From: Betaproteobacteria bacterium
GTDB taxonomy: Bacteria; Pseudomonadota; Gammaproteobacteria; Burkholderiales; Usitatibacteraceae
Length of the DNA: 9,121 nt
NCBI GenBank assembly: GCA_003105245.1
Contig: PQAI01000185.1
Span: forward strand, 1-9,121
Direction of reading: 5' to 3'
Position 1 is the first letter of the stretch. The number at the start of each line of letters is the position of its first letter. A program made the position numbers and the translations under genes. The notes beneath the pieces were generated by a model. The model did not search any database. It had not been told where the DNA came from and saw only the letters and a list, made by a program, of their open reading frames with translations. Positions 1 through 8,570 of the stretch are shown one piece after another.

Positions 1-1220
1 CGGGGTTCTCCGCGAAGGGCGACGTGATCCTCGGGGAAGGAAGCCTCGTGCGCCTCGGCGGCGAGTACCAGGCCTACCGTCTCGACGACTGGTGGCCGCC
101 TTCCGGCGGCGGCATGTGGCCCGACACCTTCTGGAACGTCCGCGACGGCCAGCGCGACCGGATGGCGCTCTTCGCGGAATGGGAAGGGCGGGTGAACGAC
201 CGGTGGCTGGCGCTCGCCGGCGTACGCTACGAGCGCGTCGAGACCGACGCCGGTCCCGTGCAGGGGTACAACAACGCCGTCGCGCCGGCCTCGGTCCTCG
301 TGCCCGCGTTCAATGCGGCCGACCGCGCGCGCGCCGACGACAACGTCGACCTGACGCTCCTCGCGCGATACACGCCGGACGCGAGCCTCGACCTGGAGCT
401 GGGGCTCGCGCGCAAGGTGCGCTCGCCCAGCCTCTACGAGCGCTACACCTGGCAGAGCCGCGGCATGGAGATGCTGATGGTCAACTGGTTCGGCGACGGC
501 AACGGCTACGTCGGCGACCCGGACCTCGAGCCCGAGAAGGCCCACACGGCCTCCGTCACCCTCGACTGGCACGCGCCGGACCGGGGCTGGGAGCTGCGGG
601 TGACGCCCTACTACACGCGCGTGACCGACTACGTCGACGCGGTGCGCTGCCCGGTGAGCCTGGGCGGGGCCTGCACGGCGGCCAACCTCGCGGCCACGCG
701 CAGCTTCGTCTTCCTGCGCTTCGCCAACCAGGACGCGAGGCTGCACGGCGTGGACCTGTCGGGGCGCGTGGCGCTCGGCAGGACCGCCTGGGGCGAGTGG
801 GGCCTGGCGGCGGTCGCGAGCCTCGCCCGCGGCAGGAACCTGGATACGGGCGACAACCTCTACAACATCCTGCCGGCGAACGCGACCGTCACGCTCACCC
901 ACCGGCTGGCGGGCTGGTCGAGCGCGCTCGAGGTCGCGATGGCCGCGGCGAAGGACGACGTCTCGGCCGTCCGCAACGAGGGGCGGACCGGGGGCTACGG
1001 CCTCGTGAACCTCCGCGTGAGCCACGCCTGGCGCGACGTGCGGCTGGACCTCGGCGTCGCGAACCTCCTCGACCGCCTGTACGCGCTGCCGCTGGGCGGC
1101 GCCTACCTCGGCCAGGGCACGACGATGACCTCCAGCCCGGTGGGCTCGGTGCCTCGCTGGGGTACCGCCGTTCCGGGCATGGGACGATCGTTTCACGCGG
1201 GGGTCTCGGTGAAGTTCTGA
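1..1220 (+). CDS. TonB-dependent outer-membrane receptor, C-terminal barrel (5' end outside window)
   Basis: The reading frame is open from base 3 and ends at TGA 1218-1220, giving about 406 residues of a protein whose N-terminal plug domain and first barrel strands lie left of the window. The GTG at 24 is inside the barrel and is not a plausible start. Evidence for the family is the alternation of short amphipathic strands and long polar loops, the GDPDLEPEKAHTAS segment typical of the mid-barrel of TonB receptors, the ANLLDRLYALP motif near the end, and a final strand GVSVKF with terminal Phe, the usual sorting signal of outer-membrane barrels. Such receptors import chelated metals or other large ligands using TonB energy. 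The substrate is not identifiable. A methionine cluster (MEMLM, 465-479) and two loop cysteines eight residues apart (codons at 648 and 672) are noted. No partner gene (TonB, ABC transporter, Fur box) is visible. No terminator was seen after it. Confidence 0.9.
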   Translation, partial: GFSAKGDVILGEGSLVRLGGEYQAYRLDDWWPPSGGGMWPDTFWNVRDGQRDRMALFAEWEGRVNDRWLALAGVRYERVETDAGPVQGYNNAVAPASVLVPAFNAADRARADDNVDLTLLARYTPDASLDLELGLARKVRSPSLYERYTWQSRGMEMLMVNWFGDGNGYVGDPDLEPEKAHTASVTLDWHAPDRGWELRVTPYYTRVTDYVDAVRCPVSLGGACTAANLAATRSFVFLRFANQDARLHGVDLSGRVALGRTAWGEWGLAAVASLARGRNLDTGDNLYNILPANATVTLTHRLAGWSSALEVAMAAAKDDVSAVRNEGRTGGYGLVNLRVSHAWRDVRLDLGVANLLDRLYALPLGGAYLGQGTTMTSSPVGSVPRWGTAVPGMGRSFHAGVSVKF

Positions 1221-1229
1221 CCCCTGGCG

Positions 1230-1258
1230 GTGATCGGGAGGAGTGAATTCGGTATCCT
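1230..1258 (+). promoter_or_regulatory. Candidate sigma70-type promoter for pntAB
   Basis: GTGATC at 1230-1235 (3 of 6 matches to TTGACA) lies 17 bases before TATCCT at 1253-1258 (4 of 6 matches to TATAAT). A start near 1265 would leave a leader of about 32 bases carrying the Shine-Dalgarno at 1286-1290. The spacing is ideal but both boxes are weak, so this is a guess based on position and spacing. Confidence 0.3.
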
Positions 1259-1285
1259 TACGGGTTTGGATCACGCCTAGCCCTC

Positions 1286-1290
1286 AAGGA
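1286..1290 (+). promoter_or_regulatory. Ribosome binding site that fixes the pntA start
   Basis: AAGGA lies six bases before the ATG at 1297. The frame stays open upstream to a GTG at 1243, but the GGGAGGA there directly abuts that GTG with no spacer, and the extra 18 residues have no counterpart in PntA proteins, which begin with the RIGIPRE-like strand seen right after 1297. Confidence 0.7.
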
Positions 1291-1296
1291 ACCGAC

Positions 1297-2880
1297 ATGT
1301 CGCTGCAGATCGGAGTGCCGCGGGAGACCTTCCCGGGCGAGAAACGCGTCGCCACCGTTCCCGAAGTGGTGGAGAAGCTGAAGAAGCTGGGATTCGGCGT
1401 CCTGGTCGAATCGGGCGCGGGCGAGGCGGCCAATTGCGGTGACGACGCCTACCGCGCCGCCGGCGCGGAGGTCGTCCCCGACGCGGCCACGCTCTGGTCC
1501 CGGGCGGACATCGTCTTCAAGGTGCGCGCTCCCAGCGCCGACGAGGTGGCGAGGGTGCGCGAGGGCCAGACGCTCGTGAGCTTCATCTGGCCCGCGCAGA
1601 ATCCCGAGCTGATGCAGCAACTGGCCGCGAGGAAGGCCACGGTGCTCGCCATCGACTGCCTGCCGCGGCAGCTCTCGCGCGCGCAGAAGATGGACGCGCT
1701 CACCTCCATGGCCGGCATCAGCGGCTACCGCGCGGTGATCGAGGCGGCGAACGCCTTCGGGCGCTTTTTCAGCGGGCAGATCACCGCGGCGGGCAAGGTT
1801 CCGCCGGCCAAGGTGTTCATCGCCGGCGCCGGCGTCGCGGGCCTCGCGGCCATCGGCACGGCGGCCAACCTCGGCGCCATCGTGCGCGCCAACGACACGC
1901 GCGCCGAGGTGGCCGACCAGGTGAAATCGCTCGGCGGCGAATTCGTGAAGGTCGACTACGAGGAGGAGGGCTCGGGCGGCGGCGGCTACGCCAAGGTGAT
2001 GAGCGAGGGCTTCCAGAAGGCCCAGCGCGAGATGTACGCCCAGCAGGCGAAGGACGCGGACATCATCATCACCACCGCGCTCATCCCGGGCAAGCCCGCG
2101 CCGAAGCTCATCACGGCCGAGATGGTGCAGTCCATGAAGCCCGGCAGCGTGATCGTCGACATGGCGGGCGAGCAGGGCGGCAACTGCGAGCTCACCGTGC
2201 CCGGCGAGGCGGTGGTGCGGCACGGCGTGACGATCGTGGGCTACACCGACCTCGCCAGCCGCCTGGCCAAGCAGTCCTCGACGCTCTACGCCACCAACCT
2301 GTTCCGGCTCACCGAGGAGCTGTGCAAGACCAAGGACGGCGTCATCGACGTCAACATGGAGGACGACGCCATCCGCGGGCTCACCGTCATCAAGGACGGC
2401 GCCGTCACCTGGCCCGCGCCGCCGCCCAAGCTGCCGGCGGCTCCCCCGCCGGCGGCCAAGCCCGCGGTGCCGCCGCCTGCGCCCAAGGGCCACGGCCACG
2501 GCGCCGGCGAGCCGATGTCGGCCGGTGCGCTCGCCACGGTCTTCGGCATCGGTGCGCTCGCCTTCTGGTTCGTCGGCGCCCACGCGCCGGCGGCCTTCCT
2601 GGGCCACTTCACGGTCTTCGTTCTGGCCTGCTTCGTGGGCTACATGGTGATCTGGAACGTCACTCCCTCCCTGCACACGCCGCTCATGAGCGTGACCAAC
2701 GCGATCTCGAGCATCATCGTGATCGGGGCGCTGGTGCAGATCGCGCCGCCGGAATCGGGAGGAGGGCGGCCCGACGAGGTGATACGCTGGGTCGCCATCG
2801 TCGGCATCGCGCTCACCTCCATCAACATGTTCGGCGGCTTCGCGGTGACGCGGCGCATGCTGGCCATGTTCCGCAAGTAG
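1297..2880 (+). CDS. pntA: NAD(P) transhydrogenase subunit alpha
   Basis: Alpha subunit (527 aa) of the proton-translocating transhydrogenase of the inner membrane, which drives hydride transfer from NADH to NADP+ with the proton-motive force. Residues 1-372 form the cytoplasmic NAD(H)-binding domain I: an N-terminal IGVPRET strand, [13 protein letters not shown] (95-107), the loop [11 protein letters not shown] (123-133), the dinucleotide-binding turn GAGVAGLAA (177-185), and [15 protein letters not shown] (259-273). A Pro/Ala-rich linker with GHGHG (about 375-404) leads to four predicted membrane helices (about 408-429, 432-453, 464-484, 495-517) including GHFTVF and [12 protein letters not shown], the alpha part of domain II. 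This is the undivided E. coli-type alpha subunit (510 aa there), not the split PntAa/PntAb form. pntB follows after 16 bases, so the two are surely co-transcribed. One oddity: the loop between PR and SRAQ is one residue longer than in the E. coli protein as I recall it. Confidence 0.97.
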   Translation: MSLQIGVPRETFPGEKRVATVPEVVEKLKKLGFGVLVESGAGEAANCGDDAYRAAGAEVVPDAATLWSRADIVFKVRAPSADEVARVREGQTLVSFIWPAQNPELMQQLAARKATVLAIDCLPRQLSRAQKMDALTSMAGISGYRAVIEAANAFGRFFSGQITAAGKVPPAKVFIAGAGVAGLAAIGTAANLGAIVRANDTRAEVADQVKSLGGEFVKVDYEEEGSGGGGYAKVMSEGFQKAQREMYAQQAKDADIIITTALIPGKPAPKLITAEMVQSMKPGSVIVDMAGEQGGNCELTVPGEAVVRHGVTIVGYTDLASRLAKQSSTLYATNLFRLTEELCKTKDGVIDVNMEDDAIRGLTVIKDGAVTWPAPPPKLPAAPPPAAKPAVPPPAPKGHGHGAGEPMSAGALATVFGIGALAFWFVGAHAPAAFLGHFTVFVLACFVGYMVIWNVTPSLHTPLMSVTNAISSIIVIGALVQIAPPESGGGRPDEVIRWVAIVGIALTSINMFGGFAVTRRMLAMFRK

Positions 2881-2882
2881 AC

Positions 2883-2890
2883 GGGGGAGA
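2883..2890 (+). promoter_or_regulatory. Ribosome binding site of pntB
   Basis: The purine run GGGGGAGA sits six bases before ATG 2897 within the 16-base gap after the pntA stop. It supports translation of pntB from its own site on a shared mRNA. Confidence 0.65.
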
Positions 2891-2896
2891 ACGCAA

Positions 2897-4306
2897 ATGT
2901 CCTCGAGCCTCGTCACCGCCGCCTACGTCGGCGCCATCATCCTCTTCATCCTGAGCCTGGGCGGCCTCTCGAATCCCGAGACCTCCCGTCGCGGGAACCT
3001 CTACGGCATCATCGGCATGACGATCGCGGTGCTCGCGACCGTCTTCGGCCCGCGCGTGACGGCGGCCGGCATTCCCTGGCTCGTCGGCGCCATGGTCGTG
3101 GGCGGCTCGATCGGCCTGTATGCCGCGCGAACCGTGCAGATGACCCAGATGCCGGAGCTGGTCGCCATCATGCACAGCCTCGTGGGCCTCGCGGCCTGCC
3201 TCGTGGGCTTCGCGAGCTACATCGACACCTCCATCACGCTGACCGGCGCGGAGAAGACGATCCACGAGGTCGAGATCTACGTCGGCATCCTCATCGGCGC
3301 GGTGACCTTCTCGGGCTCGGTGATCGCCTTCGGCAAGCTCTCGGGCAAGATCGGCGGCAAGCCGCTGCTCCTCCCGGCCCGCCACTGGATCAACCTCGTG
3401 GGCCTCGTCGTCGTCATCTGGTACGGCCGCGAGTTCATCCTCGCGAAGGACATCGCCTCGGGCATGACGCCGCTCATCGTGATGACGGTGATCTCGCTCC
3501 TCTTCGGCATCCACATGGTGATGGCCATCGGCGGCGCCGACATGCCGGTCGTGGTCTCCATGCTCAACAGCTACTCGGGGTGGGCGGCCGCGGCCACGGG
3601 CTTCATGCTCTCCAACGACCTGCTCATCGTCACCGGGGCGCTCGTGGGCTCCTCCGGCGCGATCCTCTCCTACATCATGTGCCGCGCGATGAACCGCAAC
3701 TTCATCAGCGTCATCGCCGGGGGCTTCGGCACCGGGGGCGGGGCGCCCGCGGCGAAGGGCGCCGGCGAGCCCGCGGGGGAGGTCGTCTCCATCAGCGCCG
3801 CGGAGACCGCGGACCTGCTGCGCGAGGCGAAGAGCGTGATCATCGTGCCGGGCTACGGCATGGCCGTGGCGCAGGCCCAGCACACCGTCTTCGAGATCAC
3901 GAAGCACCTGCGCGAGAAGGGCGTCAACGTCCGCTTCGGCATCCACCCGGTCGCGGGCCGCATGCCCGGCCACATGAACGTGCTGCTGGCCGAGGCGAAG
4001 GTCCCCTACGACATCGTCCTCGAGATGGACGAGATCAACGCCGACTTCCCCGACACGGACGTCTCGATGGTCATCGGCGCCAACGACATCGTGAACCCCG
4101 CGGCGCAGGACGATCCCGCGAGCCCCATCGCGGGCATGCCCGTGCTCGAGGTCTGGAAGGCGAAGACCTCCATCGTGATGAAGCGCTCGATGGCCTCGGG
4201 CTACGCCGGCGTCGACAACCCGCTCTTCTACAAGGACAACAACCGCATGCTCTTCGGCGACGCCAAGAAGATGCTGGACGAGGTCCTGGGGGCGCTGAAG
4301 GCGTAG
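2897..4306 (+). CDS. pntB: NAD(P) transhydrogenase subunit beta
   Basis: Beta subunit (469 aa; E. coli 462) of the same complex, carrying the rest of the membrane domain and the NADP(H)-binding domain III. Residues 1-265 contain about nine hydrophobic helices; [16 protein letters not shown] (85-100) includes His93, equivalent to the proton-channel histidine His91 of E. coli, and [21 protein letters not shown] (about 212-232) and [17 protein letters not shown] (239-255) are nearly invariant in the family. After a Gly/Ala-rich linker (about 276-296) comes domain [14 protein letters not shown] (318-328), [14 protein letters not shown] (348-361), the NADP-contact motif GANDIVNP (394-401), [16 protein letters not shown] (429-444), and LFGDAKK near the end. 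All signature motifs are intact, so the enzyme should be functional. It is convergent with the AraC-family gene 25 bases downstream. Confidence 0.97.
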   Translation: MSSSLVTAAYVGAIILFILSLGGLSNPETSRRGNLYGIIGMTIAVLATVFGPRVTAAGIPWLVGAMVVGGSIGLYAARTVQMTQMPELVAIMHSLVGLAACLVGFASYIDTSITLTGAEKTIHEVEIYVGILIGAVTFSGSVIAFGKLSGKIGGKPLLLPARHWINLVGLVVVIWYGREFILAKDIASGMTPLIVMTVISLLFGIHMVMAIGGADMPVVVSMLNSYSGWAAAATGFMLSNDLLIVTGALVGSSGAILSYIMCRAMNRNFISVIAGGFGTGGGAPAAKGAGEPAGEVVSISAAETADLLREAKSVIIVPGYGMAVAQAQHTVFEITKHLREKGVNVRFGIHPVAGRMPGHMNVLLAEAKVPYDIVLEMDEINADFPDTDVSMVIGANDIVNPAAQDDPASPIAGMPVLEVWKAKTSIVMKRSMASGYAGVDNPLFYKDNNRMLFGDAKKMLDEVLGALKA

Positions 4307-4331
4307 CCGCGGCGGCCGCCCTTCGCGGGAT

Positions 4332-5336
4332 CTACGCGCGCGAACGCTGCGCGCGGCGCCAGGCGGCCGGCGGCTGGCCGACCAGGCGCTTGAAGGCGCG
4401 CGCGAACGCCGCTTCCGTCTCGTAGCCGACCTCCTGCGCGATCGCGGCGACGGTCGCGTCGCTCTCGCGCAGCAGGCCCGCGCCACGCTGGATCCGCCAG
4501 TTCGCCAGGTACTGCATCGGAGGCTGCCCGACCAGCCCGGCGAAGCGCTCGTGCAGGGCCGAGCGCGAGAGCCCCACCTGCCGGCCCAGTTCCTCCACGG
4601 TCCAGGGATCGGCGGGCCGCTCGTGCAGCAGGCCGATGGCCTTGCCGACGTGGCGGTCGCGAAGCGCCGAGAGCCAGCCCGAGCCGCCCTCCGGCAGCGA
4701 TTCCAGGTGGCGGCGCGCCGCGTCCACGAAGACCATCTCGCTCAGGCGGTCGAGCACCGCCGCGCTTCCCGAGCGGCCCTGCCGGGATTCCGAGACCGCC
4801 TGGTCCAGCATCGGCGCCACCCACGCGCCCACCCCGCCCGACTTCAGGTGCAGCAGGCGCGGCAGGGCGGCGATCAGCGGATTGAAGGGCCGCAGGTCGC
4901 AGCCGACGAAGCCGCAGACGATGACCGTGCTCGCCCCCTGCGCCGGCGCCGGCGCGCCGGGGCGCAGCACGCCGCGGTGATAGGCGACGGCGATCGGCTT
5001 CGGGTCGTCGCGCGTCGTCACGCGCCAGTCGCTGTCGTCGCTCGGCGCCTGCATCCCGGGCGCGCTCGAGACCACGTGGCGGTCGCCGCGCGGGAACATC
5101 ACGATGTCGCCGCTTCCCACCCGCACGGCCGGCTCGCCGTCGGTCGCCGCCCAGCCCCCGCCCTTGACGATCAGGTGGTAGGCCAGCACGTGCTCGGCGC
5201 CCGGCATGAGGGCATTGGCCAGCTCGGGCGAGGCCGGAGTCTCGGCGGCCCAGTCGTCGCCGAAGCTCACGTAGTAGAAGATCGCGCCCCGCAGGCGGAC
5301 GCTGCGCAGGACGTCGGAGAGCGGATCCTGTGTCAT
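4332..5336 (-). CDS. AraC-family transcriptional regulator with N-terminal cupin domain
   Basis: Cytoplasmic DNA-binding regulator of 334 aa. The N-terminal part (about 8-190) resembles the cupin-like sensor of the AraC_binding/Cupin_6 type: HLIVKGGGW (54-62) followed by the turn GSGDIVMFPRGDRH (74-87). The C-terminal part (about 228-328) is a complete AraC DNA-binding domain with two helix-turn-helices: TVEELGRQVGLSRSALHERF (246-265), the linker helix PMQYLANWRIQRG (273-285), and TVAAIAQEVGYETEAAFARA (295-314) ending in the signature FKRLVGQPPAAWRR. Start ATG 5334-5336 is supported by a weak AGGG seven bases upstream and by the usual short N-terminus before the cupin. The gene is divergent from the SnoaL-like gene, so it most likely controls that unit and perhaps itself. 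The effector is unknown. A long open frame overlapping it on the same strand (4228-5415) is low-complexity Arg/Ala/Gly and is a shadow. Confidence 0.9.
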   Translation of the reverse strand: MTQDPLSDVLRSVRLRGAIFYYVSFGDDWAAETPASPELANALMPGAEHVLAYHLIVKGGGWAATDGEPAVRVGSGDIVMFPRGDRHVVSSAPGMQAPSDDSDWRVTTRDDPKPIAVAYHRGVLRPGAPAPAQGASTVIVCGFVGCDLRPFNPLIAALPRLLHLKSGGVGAWVAPMLDQAVSESRQGRSGSAAVLDRLSEMVFVDAARRHLESLPEGGSGWLSALRDRHVGKAIGLLHERPADPWTVEELGRQVGLSRSALHERFAGLVGQPPMQYLANWRIQRGAGLLRESDATVAAIAQEVGYETEAAFARAFKRLVGQPPAAWRRAQRSRA

Positions 5337-5494
5337 CGCTGGGCCCTGGCGGTGCCTCGGTCAAGGAAGGCGGACGGGCGGCCGGTTCGGACGGCAAGTC
5401 CGGACGCGCGGACAAAGGTGCACGACGCGCGGAGAAGCGTCAACCGCGGCGGGCGCGAACAATGCGTCCCGTGACATCACACCGAGGAATCCCC
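5337..5494. promoter_or_regulatory. Divergent intergenic region with CGGAC repeats, candidate operator
   Basis: This 158-bp stretch between the AraC-family gene and the SnoaL-like gene must hold both promoters. It contains four copies of CGGAC in the same orientation (5371, 5388, 5401, 5409), three of them as CGGACG, and an imperfect inverted repeat TTCGGAC-GGCAA-GTCCGGA at 5386-5404 (six of seven positions pair). AraC-family proteins typically bind direct repeats near the promoter they control, so this is a reasonable operator candidate. In DNA this GC-rich some repetition is expected by chance. AACAAT at 5458-5463 is the only -10-like word on the plus strand and has no good -35 partner; I found no convincing -10 for the minus strand. 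Confidence 0.35.
5484..5488 (+). promoter_or_regulatory. Ribosome binding site that selects ATG 5495
   Basis: GAGGA is six bases before ATG 5495. An in-frame ATG at 5462 has no purine-rich sequence at proper distance, and the 11 extra residues it would add show no family resemblance. The later start is preferred. Confidence 0.6.
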
Positions 5495-5890
5495 ATGAGA
5501 CATCCGGAACACACCCTGGCCGACCGGGAATCGTCGGCGACCCGCGCGACGCGAAGCGTCGTCGAGAGCCACGTGGCACGCTTCGCCGAGGGCGACCTGG
5601 ACGGAATCCTGGCGGACTATGCGCCGGGAGCCATCTTCTTCACGCCGCAAGGGCCGTTGCGGGGCACCGGGCAGATCGGGGCGCTCTTCCGCTCCCTGCT
5701 GGCCGAGTTCGGCAAGCCCGGGGCGTCGTTCAGCCTCGACCACCTGTGCGTCGAGGGGGATCACGCCTACCTCCTCTGGCATGGGAAGACCGCCGACAAC
5801 GACTACGAGCTCTGCACGGACACCTTCATCGTCCGGAACGGGAAGATCGCGGTCCAGTCGTTCGCCGCGAAGATCACGCCCCTGCGGTGA
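5495..5890 (+). CDS. SnoaL-like / NTF2-fold small protein
   Basis: A 131-aa protein with the length and pattern of the SnoaL_2/ketosteroid-isomerase-like (NTF2) superfamily: a first helix VVESHVARFAEGDLDGILADY (22-42), then APGAIFFTPQGPLRGTGQIGALF (43-65), where the acidic residue of ADY and the G-P-L-R-G-x-x-I turn are typical, followed by alternating strands SFSLDHLCVEGDHAYLLWHGK (about 78-98) and a last strand pair TDTFIVRNGKIAVQSFAAKI (108-127). Members are cone-shaped folds that bind small hydrophobic ligands; some are isomerases or cyclases, many have no known reaction. No signal peptide, so cytoplasmic. It is divergent from the AraC-family regulator and 65 bases upstream of the methyltransferase, probably in one transcript with it. 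The precise reaction cannot be told from the sequence. Confidence 0.8.
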   Translation: MRHPEHTLADRESSATRATRSVVESHVARFAEGDLDGILADYAPGAIFFTPQGPLRGTGQIGALFRSLLAEFGKPGASFSLDHLCVEGDHAYLLWHGKTADNDYELCTDTFIVRNGKIAVQSFAAKITPLR

Positions 5891-5942
5891 AGGCCGGCCC
5901 CGTGCCGCCCGCCGATTCCATGGACCCGCACCCCAATCGAAG

Positions 5943-5948
5943 AAGGAG
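5943..5948 (+). promoter_or_regulatory. Ribosome binding site that selects ATG 5956
   Basis: AAGGAG lies seven bases before ATG 5956, a strong Shine-Dalgarno. An in-frame ATG at 5920 has only pyrimidine-rich sequence before it, so the later start is chosen. Confidence 0.75.
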
Positions 5949-5955
5949 AAACACC

Positions 5956-6807
5956 ATGAGTCCCGACCAATCCCAGGCCACCGCGCGCCGCCCTGCCGCG
6001 CCGCCGCCGGACCTCTCCGCCGTCAAGCAGAAGCAGCAGGCCACGTGGGCGAGCGGCGACTACGCCGTGATCGGCACGACGCTGCAGATCGTGGGCGAGC
6101 AGCTCGCCGAGTCGGCGGACATCCGCGCCGGCGAGCGCGTGCTCGACGTCGCCGCGGGCAACGGCAACGCCACCCTGGCGGCGGCCCGACGATTCGCCCG
6201 GGTCACCTCGACCGACTATGTCCCGGCGCTTCTCGGCAAGGCGAGCGCGCGCGCGGCCGCCGAGGGCCTCGATGTCGATTTCCAGGTGGCCGACGCGGAG
6301 AACCTGCCCTTCGAGGACGGGCGCTTCGACGCCGCCCTTTCCACCTTCGGCGCCATGTTCACGCCGGACCATGCCCGTCCCGCGCAGGAGATGCTGCGCG
6401 TCGTGAAGAGCGGCGGGCGGATCGGCCTGGCGAACTGGACGCCGGAAGGGTTCATCGGCCAGCTCTTCAAGGTCATCGGCGCCTACCTCCCGCCGCCGGC
6501 AGGGCTGAAGTCACCGGCCCTGTGGGGCACGGAACCGCACATCGTCGAGCTCTTCGGGGCGCGGGCCGCCGACATCCGGACCCAGCGCCGGATCTTCAAC
6601 TTCCGCTACGCCTCGCCCCGGCACTGGCTGGAGATGTTCCGCGCCTACTACGGGCCGGTCCACCGGGTCTTCGCGACGCTCGACGAGGCCGGGCAGCGCG
6701 CGCTGGAGAAGGACATCACCGTCCTGCTCGAGCGCCTCAACACGGGTGGGGCCGGCACCCTCGTCGTTCCCGGCGAGTACCTGGAGGTGATCGTCGTGCG
6801 CCAGTGA
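5956..6807 (+). CDS. Class I SAM-dependent methyltransferase
   Basis: Cytoplasmic methyltransferase of 283 aa with a Rossmann-like Methyltransf_11/UbiE-type core. After a Pro/Ala-rich N-terminal tail (1-20) comes QATWASGDYAVIGTT (28-42), then motif I VLDVAAGNGNAT (62-73) forming the SAM-binding loop, the acidic residue of STDY (Asp87) that would bind the ribose, motif DAENLPF (113-119) contacting the adenine, FDAALSTFGAMF (124-135), and the strand VVKSGGRIGLANW (149-161). The C-terminal third (about 162-283) is the variable cap that sets substrate choice, with a Trp/Phe/Tyr-rich helix around HWLEMFRAYYGPV (223-235). It follows the SnoaL-like gene by 65 bases on the same strand, suggesting both act on one small molecule. 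UbiE-type quinone methylation is unlikely to be its job, since nothing from ubiquinone synthesis is nearby. The substrate is unknown. Confidence 0.88.
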   Translation: MSPDQSQATARRPAAPPPDLSAVKQKQQATWASGDYAVIGTTLQIVGEQLAESADIRAGERVLDVAAGNGNATLAAARRFARVTSTDYVPALLGKASARAAAEGLDVDFQVADAENLPFEDGRFDAALSTFGAMFTPDHARPAQEMLRVVKSGGRIGLANWTPEGFIGQLFKVIGAYLPPPAGLKSPALWGTEPHIVELFGARAADIRTQRRIFNFRYASPRHWLEMFRAYYGPVHRVFATLDEAGQRALEKDITVLLERLNTGGAGTLVVPGEYLEVIVVRQ

Positions 6808-8511
<1,704 letters not shown>

Positions 8512-8535
8512 GGCGGCCGCGCCCCGCCGCGGGTG

Positions 8536-8541
8536 TAGAAT
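8536..8541 (+). promoter_or_regulatory. -10-like box TAGAAT upstream of dnaE
   Basis: TAGAAT matches TATAAT at five of six positions and stands out in the GC-rich gap between tadA and dnaE. A start about seven bases on would fall near 8548, giving a leader of some 23 bases. No recognisable -35 lies 16-18 bases upstream (8513-8518 is GCGGCC), so activity would depend on other factors or this gene is read from tadA. Confidence 0.4.
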
Positions 8542-8543
8542 TT

Positions 8544-8565
8544 CCGGCGATTTCCCCCTCGCCGG
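8544..8565. repeat. Perfect inverted repeat CCGGCGA-N8-TCGCCGG just before dnaE
   Basis: Seven paired bases (8544-8550 with 8559-8565) flank the loop TTTCCCCC and end five bases before ATG 8571. It overlaps both the predicted transcript start and the place where a Shine-Dalgarno should be; none is seen. It could be an operator dyad, or an RNA hairpin if transcription begins further upstream. Confidence 0.5.
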
Positions 8566-8570
8566 TCCCG

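Noticed and set aside
92..1246. Second plus-strand open frame across the receptor gene
   Set aside because: Arg/Ala/Gly-rich out-of-frame translation; the barrel frame with terminal Phe is clearly the real one.
1243..1296. Earlier GTG start for pntA behind GGGAGGA
   Set aside because: The Shine-Dalgarno-like sequence touches the GTG with no spacer, the added 18 residues are not seen in the family, and ATG 1297 has a properly spaced AAGGA.
1258..2916. Minus-strand open frame of 552 codons opposite pntA
   Set aside because: It mirrors pntA codon structure in GC-rich DNA, is dominated by Arg, His, Asp, Ala and Gly, and shows no domain. pntA on the plus strand is certain.
4307..4331. Possible bidirectional terminator between convergent pntB and the AraC-family gene (CCGCG/CGCGG, with palindrome GGCGGCCGCC)
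   Set aside because: The stem is only five pairs with a 12-base loop, with no T-run on either strand; not distinguishable from GC-rich background.
2822..4486. Minus-strand open frame of 554 codons opposite pntB
   Set aside because: Same effect of biased third positions; low-complexity charged translation with no recognisable motif, and it also runs into the AraC-family gene in another frame.
8517..8532. CCGCG-N6-CGCGG dyad after tadA as terminator
   Set aside because: Five-bp stem without T-run in a region that is nearly all G and C; chance is sufficient.
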